Below the pieces are notes generated by a model. It saw only the letters and a list, made by a program, of their open reading frames with translations. It was not told the origin of the DNA and made no database searches. From Hoeflea_A sp963921345 (GTDB lineage: Bacteria > Pseudomonadota > Alphaproteobacteria > Rhizobiales > Rhizobiaceae), in assembly GCA_963921345.3 (NCBI GenBank), contig CAWUFE020000002.1, forward strand, positions 310,001 through 374,000: a DNA stretch of 64,000 nt. Direction: 5' to 3'. Every line of letters starts with the position of its first letter. The stretch's first letter is position 1. Shown piece after piece: positions 26,215-34,975 of this stretch. A program made the position numbers and the translations under genes.

Positions 26215-27822
26215 TTACATCCGGAATACGCCGAAGCGGGTTTCTTCAACCGGCGCGTTGAGCGCCACGGCAAGGGACAGGGCCAGCACATCGCGGGTCT
26301 TGCCGGGATCGACGATGCCGTCGTCCCACAGCCGGGCCGAGGCATAGAGTGGATGCCCTTGCGCCTCGAACTGGTCGATCACCGGCTGCTTGAAGGCCTG
26401 CTCATCCTCGAGGCTCCAGCTTTCGCCCCTGCGCTCCAGGCCGTCACGCTTGACGGTCGCCAACACGCCGGCCGCCTGCTCACCGCCCATCACCGAAATC
26501 CGGCTATTGGGCCAGGTCCACAGGAACCGTGGGCTGTAGGCGCGTCCGCACATGCCGTAATTGCCGGCGCCGAAGGAGCCGCCGACCAGCACCGTGATCT
26601 TCGGCACCGCGGTCGTCGCCACCGCGGTCACCAGCTTGGCGCCATCTTTGGCGATGCCGCCGGCCTCGTATTTTCGGCCGACCATGAAGCCGGTGATGTT
26701 CTGCAGGAACACCAGCGGAATTTTGCGCTGCGAGCAGAGCTCGACGAAATGCGCCCCCTTGACCGCGCTTTCTGAAAACAGCACGCCATTGTTGCCGATG
26801 ATGCCCACCGGCATGCCGTGGATATGGGCAAAGCCGCAGACCAAGGTCGTGCCGTAGCGAGCCTTGAACTCATCGAAGCGCGAGCCGTCGACCAGACGGG
26901 CGATGACCTCGCGGATGTCGTAGGGTGTCTTCAGGTCCGTCGGCACGATGCCGGCGATCTCGGCCGGATCGTAGAGCGGCGCCTCGGGCGCCTGCTGATC
27001 GACATGGGCCTGCCGAACCGTGTTCAGATTGGCAACGGCGCGACGCGCCAGGGTAAGCGCATGCGCATCGTTGCGCGCCAGATGGTCGGCAACGCCCGAC
27101 AGCCGCGTGTGCACATCGCCGCCACCCAGTTCCTCGGCGCTGACCACCTCGCCGGTGGCTGCCTTCACCAGTGGCGGACCGGCCAGAAAGATCGTGCCTT
27201 GTTCGCGCACGATGATGGTCTCGTCGGACATCGCCGGCACATAGGCTCCGCCGGCAGTGCACGACCCCATGACCACGGCGATCTGCGACAGACCGGCCGC
27301 TGACATGTTGGCCTGGTTGAAAAAGATCCGACCGAAATGTTCGCGGTCGGGAAACACCTCGTCCTGGTTCGGCAGGTTGGCGCCGCCGCTGTCGACCAGA
27401 TAGACGCAAGGCAGCCGGTTTTGGGCAGCGATCTCTTGTGCCCGCAAGTGCTTTTTCACGGTCACGGGATAATAGGTCCCGCCCTTCACCGTGGCGTCAT
27501 TGCACAGGATCATGACGTCGCGGCCGCAGACACGACCGATGCCGGCAATGATCCCGGCCGACGAAATGTCGCCGCCATACATGTCCCAGGCGGCAAACTG
27601 GCCGATTTCGAGGAACGGCGAATCGGCATCGAGCAACCGCCGGACGCGTTCCCGCGGCAGCAGTTTGCCGCGCGACAGGTGGCGTTCCCGGGAGGAATCG
27701 CTGCCGCCCCTTTCGACCTGCGCCGCGACGCCGCGCATCTCTTCGACGAGCGTACCCATATGGTCCCGATTGACCTTGAAGGCTTCGGATGACGCGGAGA
27801 TCTGGGAGGTGATAACGGCCAT
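26215..27822 (-). CDS. mccB: Acyl-CoA carboxylase beta (carboxyltransferase) subunit, 3-methylcrotonyl-CoA type
   Basis: A 535-residue carboxyltransferase with two crotonase-fold halves. Marks are RGKLLPRERVRRLLD, the acyl-CoA site GGTYYPVTVKKHLRAQEIA, GSCTAGGAYVPAMSDE, and the C-terminal biotin site GGSFGAGNYGMCGRAYSPRF. The last of these, with NYGMCGRA, is typical of methylcrotonyl-CoA carboxylases. The product is 3-methylglutaconyl-CoA. The ATG at 27822 is chosen over a GTG 5 codons upstream. It lies between ivd and the alpha-subunit gene in the same direction. Confidence 0.92.
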   Translation of the reverse strand: MAVITSQISASSEAFKVNRDHMGTLVEEMRGVAAQVERGGSDSSRERHLSRGKLLPRERVRRLLDADSPFLEIGQFAAWDMYGGDISSAGIIAGIGRVCGRDVMILCNDATVKGGTYYPVTVKKHLRAQEIAAQNRLPCVYLVDSGGANLPNQDEVFPDREHFGRIFFNQANMSAAGLSQIAVVMGSCTAGGAYVPAMSDETIIVREQGTIFLAGPPLVKAATGEVVSAEELGGGDVHTRLSGVADHLARNDAHALTLARRAVANLNTVRQAHVDQQAPEAPLYDPAEIAGIVPTDLKTPYDIREVIARLVDGSRFDEFKARYGTTLVCGFAHIHGMPVGIIGNNGVLFSESAVKGAHFVELCSQRKIPLVFLQNITGFMVGRKYEAGGIAKDGAKLVTAVATTAVPKITVLVGGSFGAGNYGMCGRAYSPRFLWTWPNSRISVMGGEQAAGVLATVKRDGLERRGESWSLEDEQAFKQPVIDQFEAQGHPLYASARLWDDGIVDPGKTRDVLALSLAVALNAPVEETRFGVFRM

Positions 27823-27837
27823 GTGCGCTGCTTCCAC

Positions 27838-29001
27838 TCAGGCCGTTTCGGCGAACATTTCGCGGCCGATCAGCATGCGGCGGATTTCCGAGGTGCCCGC
27901 ACCGATCTCGTAGAGCTTGGCGTCGCGCAGCAGCCGTCCGGTGGCGTATTCGTTGATATAGCCGTTGCCGCCGAGCGCCTGGATGGATTCGAGCGCCACC
28001 TGGGTCGCCTTCTCTGCCGCATAGAGAATGCAGCCGGCGGCATCCTTGCGCGTCGTCTCGCCCCGGTCGCAGGCCGCCGCGACGGCGTAGACATACGACC
28101 GGCAGGCATTCATCGTCGTGTACATGTCGGCGAGCTTGCCCTGCATCAGCTGGAATTCGCCGATCGGCGTGCCGAACTGCTTGCGGTCGTGCACGTAAGG
28201 CACGACGATATCGAGGGCGGCCGCCATGATACCGACCGGTCCTGCCGCCAGCACCACCCGCTCGTAATCGAGCCCAGACATCAGAATGCGCACGCCCTGC
28301 CCTTCCTCGCCGAGCACGTTCTCATAGGGCACTTCGCAGTCTTCGAACACCAGCTCGCAGGTGTTGGAGCCGCGCATTCCCAGCTTGTCCAGCTTCTGCG
28401 CCGTCGAAAAGCCGGCCATCGACTTCTCGATCAGGAAGGCGGTGATGCCCCGCGGCCCCGCATCCATGTCGGTTTTGGCGTAGACGACCAGCGTGTCCGC
28501 GTCCGGGCCGTTGGTGATCCACATCTTGTTGCCGTTGAGCACGAAGCGGTCGTTGCGTTTTTCGGCCCTGAGCCGCATCGACACCACGTCGGAACCGGAG
28601 CCAGGTTCGGACATCGCCAGCGCACCGACATTCTCGCCGGAGCACAGTTGCGGCAGATAGCGCTGCTTCTGTTCGTCATTGCCCCAGCGGTTGATCTGGT
28701 TGACGCACAGATTGGAGTGCGCCCCGTAGGACAGGCCGACGGATGCCGAAGCGCGGGAAATCTCCTCCATCGCCACCGCGTGGGCAAGATAGCCCAGCCC
28801 GGTCCCGCCGAACTCCGGATCGGCGGTCATGCCGAGCAGGCCGAGCGCTCCCATCTCCTGCCACAGATGCGGAGGAAACTGGTTGGACTGGTCGATTTCC
28901 TCGGCCAACGGTGCGATTCTGTCCTGGGCGAAGCGGTGCACTGTCTCGCGCAGTTGCTCAATGTCGTCTCCGAGGCCGAAATTCATGCCGCTCAGATACA
29001 T
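27838..29001 (-). CDS. ivd: Isovaleryl-CoA dehydrogenase
   Basis: A 387-residue acyl-CoA dehydrogenase. The FAD-binding segments are AMSEPGSGSDVVSM and WITNGPDADTLVVY. Glu247 in GLDYERVVLAAGP sits at the position used as catalytic base in human isovaleryl-CoA dehydrogenase, which differs from most other acyl-CoA dehydrogenases. The C-terminal QALGGNGYINEYATGRLLRD is also typical. It oxidises isovaleryl-CoA to 3-methylcrotonyl-CoA, the substrate of the carboxylase encoded next. GGAGG at 8 nt supports the start. The TetR gene ends 3 bp upstream. Confidence 0.94.
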   Translation of the reverse strand: MYLSGMNFGLGDDIEQLRETVHRFAQDRIAPLAEEIDQSNQFPPHLWQEMGALGLLGMTADPEFGGTGLGYLAHAVAMEEISRASASVGLSYGAHSNLCVNQINRWGNDEQKQRYLPQLCSGENVGALAMSEPGSGSDVVSMRLRAEKRNDRFVLNGNKMWITNGPDADTLVVYAKTDMDAGPRGITAFLIEKSMAGFSTAQKLDKLGMRGSNTCELVFEDCEVPYENVLGEEGQGVRILMSGLDYERVVLAAGPVGIMAAALDIVVPYVHDRKQFGTPIGEFQLMQGKLADMYTTMNACRSYVYAVAAACDRGETTRKDAAGCILYAAEKATQVALESIQALGGNGYINEYATGRLLRDAKLYEIGAGTSEIRRMLIGREMFAETA

Positions 29002-29004
29002 TTC

Positions 29005-29604
29005 TCAGGCCTCCTTCATGCCGACCGCGCCGGCAATCATGTCAATGTAGAATTCCTCGATCTCGTCCAGCGACAGCCGGCCATCGCGCCGATACCAGCT
29101 GGTGATGCCGGTCAGCATGGCGATGATCGCCATGGTCGTCACATGCAGATCGCCGATCCGGAAAACCCCGGCTTCGGCGCCGGCGGTGAGGATGCGGCGC
29201 AGGTTGTTTTCATAACCGCGCCGCAGGGACTCGATCTCGTCGAAATTGTCCTCTTCGAGATTGCGCAGCTCCATGTAGGAGATGAAAACCTCGTCACCGC
29301 ACTGCACGTGGTAGCGGATGTGAAAGCGCACGAAGGCGATCAGCGCCTCGGCCGGCGGCAGGCTGCAGTCTTCCTGCTCCTGCCAGGCGCGGAACAGCCG
29401 CTCCATGTGATCGACGAGCAGGCCCCGCAGCAGGTGCTGCTTGGTCGGGAAATGGTTATAGATCGCGCCGGCCTGCAGATCGATCTCGCGGGCGATCTGG
29501 CGCATCGAGACGGCGGCGTAGCCATAGCGGGCAAACAGCGACACGGCGGCGGACCGCACCTTGTCCGCTGTTTCCGCTCCGACTGACCCAACCTTGCGCG
29601 CCAT
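29005..29604 (-). CDS. TetR-family regulator of the ivd-mcc and ligase-liv operons
   Basis: A 199-residue TetR protein with the N-terminal helix-turn-helix (about 12-58: FARYGYAAVSMRQIAREI, LQAGAIYNHFPTKQHLL) and a helical ligand-binding C-terminal domain. It is first in the ivd-mccB-mccA operon. A palindromic site 90-102 bp before its start recurs at the same distance before the acyl-CoA ligase gene of the liv operon, so it probably represses both units and is released by an acyl-CoA intermediate. The ligand is inference from TetR regulators of leucine and fatty-acid breakdown (LiuQ, FadP, PsrA). Confidence 0.9.
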   Translation of the reverse strand: MARKVGSVGAETADKVRSAAVSLFARYGYAAVSMRQIAREIDLQAGAIYNHFPTKQHLLRGLLVDHMERLFRAWQEQEDCSLPPAEALIAFVRFHIRYHVQCGDEVFISYMELRNLEEDNFDEIESLRRGYENNLRRILTAGAEAGVFRIGDLHVTTMAIIAMLTGITSWYRRDGRLSLDEIEEFYIDMIAGAVGMKEA

Positions 29605-29614
29605 GTTCCAACTC

Positions 29615-29632
29615 CCGGACCTGCAGGTCCGG
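29615..29632. promoter_or_regulatory. Perfect 18-bp palindrome in the tetR leader
   Basis: CCGGACCTGCAGGTCCGG is self-complementary without a spacer and ends 11 bases before the tetR start codon. In the mRNA it could fold against the ribosome-binding region (GGGAG directly follows), and as DNA it could be a second operator. Confidence 0.55.
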
Positions 29633-29693
29633 CTACCCCCTACCGTTGCTCGCAGCTCTTCTCATCGGTTCCGGCTGCTTGTTCAGATATAAA

Positions 29694-29706
29694 TGAACGT
29701 TCGTTT
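29694..29706. promoter_or_regulatory. TetR-type operator, copy 1
   Basis: TGAACGTTCGTTT contains the near-palindrome GAACG-TT-CGTTT. It lies 90-102 bp upstream of the tetR start and matches 11 of 13 bases of the site at 37049-37061 before the acyl-CoA ligase operon. Confidence 0.75.
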
Positions 29707-29753
29707 AATTACCTCTGCTTCGCCCGGCTGTCAACCGGCGCCTCCCACCGCCG

Positions 29754-30596
29754 TCAGGCCAGCCAGCGCTTGCGGCGTTTGTAGTGCTTGACGTCCCGGA
29801 AGGATTTGCGGCCTTCCCCGCCGACTCCAAGATAGAACTCCTTGACGTCCTCGTTTTCCCTCAGATCCGCCGCCGCGCCGTCGAGCACGACGCGCCCCGA
29901 TTCCAGAATGTAGCCATAGGTGGCGTAGCGCAGCGCGATGTTGGTGTTCTGCTCGGCCAGCAGGAACGACACGCCCTCCTGCTCGTTCAGCCGCTTGACG
30001 ATTTCGAAGATTTCTTCCTGCAACTGCGGCGCCAGTCCCATGGAAGGCTCGTCGAGCAGGATCATTTTGGGCCTCGACATCAGCGCCCGGCCGATCGCTG
30101 TCATCTGCTGCTCGCCGCCGGAGGTATAGCCGGCCTGGCTGGTGCGGCGCTCGCGCAGCCGCGGAAAATAATTGTAGACCATTTCCAGGTCCTGCTTTAT
30201 GGCGGCATTGCCGTCGCGCCGGGTGAACGCCCCGGTCAGCAGGTTTTCCTGAATGGTGAGATGACCGAAGCAATGACGGCCCTCCATGACCTGGATGCAG
30301 CCACGGCGCACCAGTTCGTTGGGCGTCAGGCCTTCGACCTTGGTACCGTCGAAATCGATCGAGCCCTTGGTCACCTCGCCGCGTTCGGCATGCAGCAGGT
30401 TGGAGACCGCTTTCAGCGTGGTCGTCTTGCCCGCCCCGTTGGCGCCCAGAATGGCCACGATGCCACCGCGCGGCACCACCAGCGAAACCCCCTTCAGCAC
30501 GAGGATCACGTGGTTGTAGATCACCTCGATATTGTTCACCGAAAGGATCGTGTCTTCCGCCGTCTCGGCCTGTTCGGTCGATTCCAAAACGCTCAT
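29754..30596 (-). CDS. livF: Branched-chain-type ABC transporter ATPase LivF
   Basis: A 280-residue ATPase with Walker A GANGAGKTT, signature YTSGGEQQ, Walker B ILLDEPSMGLAPQL and the switch histidine replaced by the LivF-typical AEQN. It has about 40 more residues than a minimal LivF, split between an acidic N-terminal lead and a basic C-terminal tail (KHYKRRKRW). It is last in the operon, after the binding-protein gene and a stem-loop. It works with LivG to energise import through LivH/LivM. Confidence 0.92.
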   Translation of the reverse strand: MSVLESTEQAETAEDTILSVNNIEVIYNHVILVLKGVSLVVPRGGIVAILGANGAGKTTTLKAVSNLLHAERGEVTKGSIDFDGTKVEGLTPNELVRRGCIQVMEGRHCFGHLTIQENLLTGAFTRRDGNAAIKQDLEMVYNYFPRLRERRTSQAGYTSGGEQQMTAIGRALMSRPKMILLDEPSMGLAPQLQEEIFEIVKRLNEQEGVSFLLAEQNTNIALRYATYGYILESGRVVLDGAAADLRENEDVKEFYLGVGGEGRKSFRDVKHYKRRKRWLA

Positions 30597-30627
30597 GTCG
30601 CGCGCATCCCGTCAAAATCTGATGATA

Positions 30628-30651
30628 CGGCCGCGCCCGAGGGCGCGGCCG
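30628..30651. other. Intercistronic stem-loop after the binding-protein gene
   Basis: CGGCCGCGCCC-GA-GGGCGCGGCCG is a perfect 11-bp stem with a 2-nt loop, 10 bp after the binding-protein stop on the minus strand and before livF. No T run follows, so it more likely protects or attenuates mRNA than terminates it. Confidence 0.75.
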
Positions 30652-30660
30652 CGAACTGCA

Positions 30661-31950
30661 TCAGTTGCAGCGTTCCTGGATGTTGTTCTCGGCAGCAAAC
30701 GCCTTCGAGTCTTCCATGATCAGCGGATCGATGACTTCGCGGTCGGCCGGGCCGAAATCGGAAATCAGCGTCCACTTGCCGGTCGATGCATCCCATTGCT
30801 GGATGGCGCCAAGACCCGGACCACCGTGATTTTCGCAGGTGACGTTGATCTCGGGACCGAAGCCCGGAATGCCCAACTCTTCCATGCGCGCGGCGTCGAT
30901 CTTCAGGGCTTCCATGCCGTCGCGCATCTGCGCTGGCGTGATGTCCTTGGTGTTGTGCATCTCTTGCGCCGTGCGCGCCGCTTCCGCAGCCAGCATGGCG
31001 GCATAGAGGCCGCGGTTATAGAGAACAGTACCGACCTGATCGCCAGCGCCGGCTGCCAGGCCCTTGTCGAGCACGTGGGTCTTCAGGTCGTCGAAAACCG
31101 GGAAATCGGAACCGACTCCGTGGAAGGTCACGGCCTTGTAACCGGTGGCGCCTTCGCCGGCCGGCAACACGTCATTCTCGGAGGCCGACCACCAAACGCC
31201 GACGAAGTTTTCCATCGGGAAGCGGATGTTGGCAGCTTCCTTGATGGCCACCTGGTTCATGACGCCCCAGCCCCACATCAGCACGTAGTCGGGACGCTCG
31301 CGGCGGATCTGCAGCCACTGCGACTTCTGCTCCTGGCCCGGATGATCGACCGGGATGAGCGTCAGGTCGTAGCCGTGCTTCTTCGCCAGCTCCTCGAGCG
31401 TGCGGATCGGCTCCTTGCCGTAGGCCGAGTTGTGATAGACCAGCGCGATCTTCTTGCCCTTCAGGTCGCCATTGTTTTCGTCGAGCAGGTGGTTGACGAT
31501 GATCGACGCGGCATCCCAGTAGGTTCCGGGATAGTTGAAAACGTGGCTGAAGATCTTGCCGTTGGCAGCAGATGTGCGGCCATAGCCCATCGAATGCACC
31601 GGAATGTCGTCGGCCGTCGCCTTGGGGATCAGCTGATAGGTGATGCCCGTCGACAGCGGCTGGTAGAGCAATGCGCCCTGTCCCTTGGTCGATTCGTAGC
31701 ACTCGACGCCCTTCTGGGTGTTGTAGCCGGTCTCGCACTCGAGCACCTTGGCCATGACGCCGTTGATGCCGCCGTCCCGCTCGTTGAGCAGTGTGAAGTA
31801 GTCGGCGTAGCCGTCGGCGAATGGAATGCCACCGGCGGCATAAGGGCCGGTGCGGTAGCTCAGCGACGGGAAGACCAGATCGGCGAGAGCCGGTGTGCCT
31901 CCCATCGCCACGGCAAGGGTCGCCGCAACAGCCAGATGTTTCATTTTCAT
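30661..31950 (-). CDS. Branched-chain-type ABC transporter substrate-binding protein
   Basis: A 429-residue periplasmic binding protein with a signal peptide (MKMKHLAVAATLAVAMGGTP, then ALA; cleavage about residue 24) and a two-lobed receptor fold. The start at 31950 follows GGGAGG by 7 nt. Conserved cysteines in LECETGYN, GVECYES, VTCENHG and the last residues ERCN are a feature of the longer members of this group found beside acyl-CoA ligases. The solute is unlikely to be leucine itself; an organic acid later activated by the operon's ligase fits better, which is inference. Confidence 0.9.
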   Translation of the reverse strand: MKMKHLAVAATLAVAMGGTPALADLVFPSLSYRTGPYAAGGIPFADGYADYFTLLNERDGGINGVMAKVLECETGYNTQKGVECYESTKGQGALLYQPLSTGITYQLIPKATADDIPVHSMGYGRTSAANGKIFSHVFNYPGTYWDAASIIVNHLLDENNGDLKGKKIALVYHNSAYGKEPIRTLEELAKKHGYDLTLIPVDHPGQEQKSQWLQIRRERPDYVLMWGWGVMNQVAIKEAANIRFPMENFVGVWWSASENDVLPAGEGATGYKAVTFHGVGSDFPVFDDLKTHVLDKGLAAGAGDQVGTVLYNRGLYAAMLAAEAARTAQEMHNTKDITPAQMRDGMEALKIDAARMEELGIPGFGPEINVTCENHGGPGLGAIQQWDASTGKWTLISDFGPADREVIDPLIMEDSKAFAAENNIQERCN

Positions 31951-32020
31951 GTCTTTCCTCCCTGGGTTAACAGACATTGCACTGGACACGCCCGGCGGTT
32001 GCCGGGCCTGAACCTCTACC

Positions 32021-33097
32021 CTAATAAGGGAACGGCCAAAGCCGCATTTTTTCCTTCGCCAGCCGCCAGAGCTGGGCCAGCCCGTGCGGTTCGACGATGA
32101 GGAAAAAGACGATCAGCCCGCCAACGAGCATGATTTCGATATGCGCAGCAAGGTCGGTCGGCCAGCCGAGACCGCCCACCATGACATTCTTCAGGAGCAC
32201 CGGCATCAGGGTCAGGAATGCAGCTCCGAGGAACGATCCGAGGATCGAGCCGAGCCCGCCGATGATGACCATGAACAGCACCAGGAACGACTTGTCGATG
32301 CCGAATGCTTCGGTCGGTTCCGCGGCGCCCAGCCAAACCGAGAAGTAAAGCGCCCCGGCGATGCCGATGTAAAACGAGCTGACGGCAAATGCCGACAGCT
32401 TGGCCTTCAGTGGCTGCACGCCGATGATCTCGGCTGCGATATCCATGTCGCGGATCGCCATCCACGAGCGCCCCAGATTGCCACGCGTCAGGTTGCGCGC
32501 CACCCAGGCGAAGATGAACACGATAGCCAGGCAGAACAGATAGGTGGCATAGGGCGGTGCGTTGGGACCGGTCACGGCAACACCGAAGATAGTGCGTTCC
32601 GGCGAAGTGATCTGGCCGGATGCCGAGTAGTTGTAGAACCACGGAACCTTGTTGAAGATCCACACCAGGAAGAACTGCGCGGCCAGTGTCGCCACTGCGA
32701 GATAAAAACCTTTGATGCGCAGCGACGGCAGGCCGAACAGCATGCCGACAAATGCTGTCACCAAGCCGGAAAGGACCACCACGAAGAAGATATTGAGGTC
32801 GGGAAAGGCCGTCATCAGCTTGTAGCAGGAATAGGCGCCAACGGCCATGAATCCGCCCGTTCCCAGGCTCACCTGGCCGCAATAGCCGGTCAGGATGTTG
32901 AGCCCCAATGCCGCCAGCGACCAGACAAGCAGCGGGATGAGAACGGATTTTTCCCAGTAGTCGTTGAGCAGGAACGGAACGATACCGAAGGCGATGACCA
33001 TCGCTCCCCAGAACAGGATCCGCTCCGACTTGATCGGAAAGGTCTGCTGGTCGCCCGCATAGGTGGTCTTGAAATCACCGGTTTCGCGATAAAGCAT
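32021..33097 (-). CDS. livM: Branched-chain-type ABC transporter permease LivM
   Basis: A 358-residue permease with about ten predicted helices and the LivM pattern: ALGLNILTGYCGQVSLGTGGFMAVGAY near residues 60-86 and GRSWMAIRDMDIAAEIIGV as the ATPase-docking loop, ending with FFLIVEPHGLAQLW. It pairs with LivH, whose gene ends 3 bp upstream. Confidence 0.93.
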   Translation of the reverse strand: MLYRETGDFKTTYAGDQQTFPIKSERILFWGAMVIAFGIVPFLLNDYWEKSVLIPLLVWSLAALGLNILTGYCGQVSLGTGGFMAVGAYSCYKLMTAFPDLNIFFVVVLSGLVTAFVGMLFGLPSLRIKGFYLAVATLAAQFFLVWIFNKVPWFYNYSASGQITSPERTIFGVAVTGPNAPPYATYLFCLAIVFIFAWVARNLTRGNLGRSWMAIRDMDIAAEIIGVQPLKAKLSAFAVSSFYIGIAGALYFSVWLGAAEPTEAFGIDKSFLVLFMVIIGGLGSILGSFLGAAFLTLMPVLLKNVMVGGLGWPTDLAAHIEIMLVGGLIVFFLIVEPHGLAQLWRLAKEKMRLWPFPY

Positions 33098-33100
33098 CGG

Positions 33101-34102
33101 TCAAATCCTCTCGATGATTTTTTCGCCGTAGAGTCCCTGCGGTCTGAACAGCAGGAAGGCCAGCGCGACCATATAGGCGAACCAGTTTTCGATAGCGCCG
33201 CCGACCAGCGGCCCGACATAGGCTTCGGCCAGCTTCTCGCCGACGCCGATGATCAGTCCGCCGACGATGGCGCCCGGTATGGAGGTAAAGCCGCCGAGGA
33301 TCAGTACCGGCAGCGCCTTCAGCGCAATCAGCGACAGCGAGAACTGCACGCCCGACTTGGCGCCCCACATGATGCCGGCGACCAGCGCCACGAAGCCCGA
33401 AATCGACCAGACGATGACCCAGATGCCGCGCAGCGAAATGCCCACCGACAGAGCCGCCTGATGATCGTCGGCTACGGCGCGCAGCGCCCGGCCGGTCGCC
33501 GTGTATTGCGAAAAGATCGTCAGCGCCACCACCAGCACCGCAGCGATGATTGCAGCCGACACGTCCAGCGTATCGATATACATGCCGAAATAGTCGGCCC
33601 CCTCGCCGGCCCATTCGCGGGTCACGTCCTCCCACCAGAAGGAACCGCCGGTCGGCAGTCCAACGTCGAGCGCCTTGACGTCGGCGCCCCACATAAGGTC
33701 GCCGAATCCTTCGAGGAAATAGGCGAGCCCGATAGTCGCCATGAACAGGATGATCGGCTCCTGGTTGATCAGATGCTTGAGCACCACCTTTTCGATGATG
33801 AAGGCGAGCAGGATCATCACCGCCATGGTTAACAGCACCGCCAAGACCGTCGGCAGGCCGCCGCCCCAGTGGTGCACGTCGGTGCCGAGAATGGCGTTGA
33901 TCAGATGCGCGAACGGCACCTGTCCGGTCTGCAGGCCGACCAGAGTCAACGCCGCGAAAAGCGCCATGACCCCTTGCGCGAAGTTGAAGATGCCGGAGGC
34001 CTTGAAGATCAGCACGAAGCCGAGCGCCACCAGGGAGTACATCACCCCGGTCATCAGGCCGTTGAGCACGGTTTCGATGAAGTTGAGAAAATCGGGACTC
34101 AT
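33101..34102 (-). CDS. livH: Branched-chain-type ABC transporter permease LivH
   Basis: A 333-residue permease starting near GLMTGVMYSLVALGFVLIFKASGIFNFAQG, the standard LivH N-terminus, with the docking loop TGRALRAVADDHQAALSVGI and the final segment LLFRPQGLYGEKIIERI. It is about 40 residues longer than typical LivH, mainly in the loop around residues 130-170. Confidence 0.93.
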   Translation of the reverse strand: MSPDFLNFIETVLNGLMTGVMYSLVALGFVLIFKASGIFNFAQGVMALFAALTLVGLQTGQVPFAHLINAILGTDVHHWGGGLPTVLAVLLTMAVMILLAFIIEKVVLKHLINQEPIILFMATIGLAYFLEGFGDLMWGADVKALDVGLPTGGSFWWEDVTREWAGEGADYFGMYIDTLDVSAAIIAAVLVVALTIFSQYTATGRALRAVADDHQAALSVGISLRGIWVIVWSISGFVALVAGIMWGAKSGVQFSLSLIALKALPVLILGGFTSIPGAIVGGLIIGVGEKLAEAYVGPLVGGAIENWFAYMVALAFLLFRPQGLYGEKIIERI

Positions 34103-34150
34103 GCCGCGCTCCCCCTGCCGGCGCCGTTATCCTGTCGGTGCTGTACGACC

Positions 34151-34975
34151 TCAGTCATGGCTCACCCCCAGATAGGCATCGATGACGTTTTGGTTGTTGC
34201 GCACTTCGTCTGGCGTGCCGTCGCCGATCTTGCGCCCGTAGTCGAGCACCACCACCCGGTCCGACAGGTCCATGACGACCCCCATATCGTGTTCGATCAG
34301 CGCGATCGTGGTGCCGAACTGCTGGTTGACGTCGAGGACGAACCGGCTCATGTCCTCTTTTTCCTCCAGGTTCATGCCGGCCATCGGCTCGTCGAGCAGC
34401 AGCAGCGCCGGCTCCGCTGCGAGCGCCCGACCGAGTTCCACCCGCTTCTGCAGCCCGTAGGGCAGACGGCCGACCGGCGTCTTGCGGATGTGCTCGATTT
34501 CCAGGAAATCGATGATGTTCTCGACGGCCTCCCGGTGCTCAAGTTCTTCTGTCTGGGCCGGGCCGTACCACAGCGCCTGAGACAGGATGTTGCTGTGCAT
34601 CAGGGTCATGCGGCCGGTCATGATGTTGTCGAGCGTCGTCATGCCCTTGAACAGCGCAATGTTCTGGAACGTCCGCGAGATGCCCTGGCTAGCTGCGTGA
34701 TGGGGCCGCATGCGGCGGCGCTTTTCTCCGCGGAAGGTGATGGTGCCTTCCTGCGGGTGATAGAACCCGTTGATGACGTTGAGCATCGAGGTCTTGCCGG
34801 CCCCGTTGGGTCCGATGATCGCGCGAATCTCGCCCTTCAGGATGTCGAAGGAAATGTCAGCAATCGCCTTCACGCCGCCGAAGGACAGCGAGATGTTATC
34901 GACATGCAGCAGCATGCCGCCCGGTTCGATGCCGTCGTCGGCACGCAGCCCGCCGATGATCTCGTGACTTCTCAT
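34151..34975 (-). CDS. livG: Branched-chain-type ABC transporter ATPase LivG
   Basis: A 274-residue ATPase with Walker A GPNGAGKTS, the LivG-type signature LPYGLQKRVELGRAL, Walker B LLLLDEPMAGMN and the switch segment LIEHDMGVVMDL. Its ATG overlaps the stop of the upstream ligase gene (ATGA), so import and activation genes are translationally coupled. Confidence 0.93.
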   Translation of the reverse strand: MRSHEIIGGLRADDGIEPGGMLLHVDNISLSFGGVKAIADISFDILKGEIRAIIGPNGAGKTSMLNVINGFYHPQEGTITFRGEKRRRMRPHHAASQGISRTFQNIALFKGMTTLDNIMTGRMTLMHSNILSQALWYGPAQTEELEHREAVENIIDFLEIEHIRKTPVGRLPYGLQKRVELGRALAAEPALLLLDEPMAGMNLEEKEDMSRFVLDVNQQFGTTIALIEHDMGVVMDLSDRVVVLDYGRKIGDGTPDEVRNNQNVIDAYLGVSHD

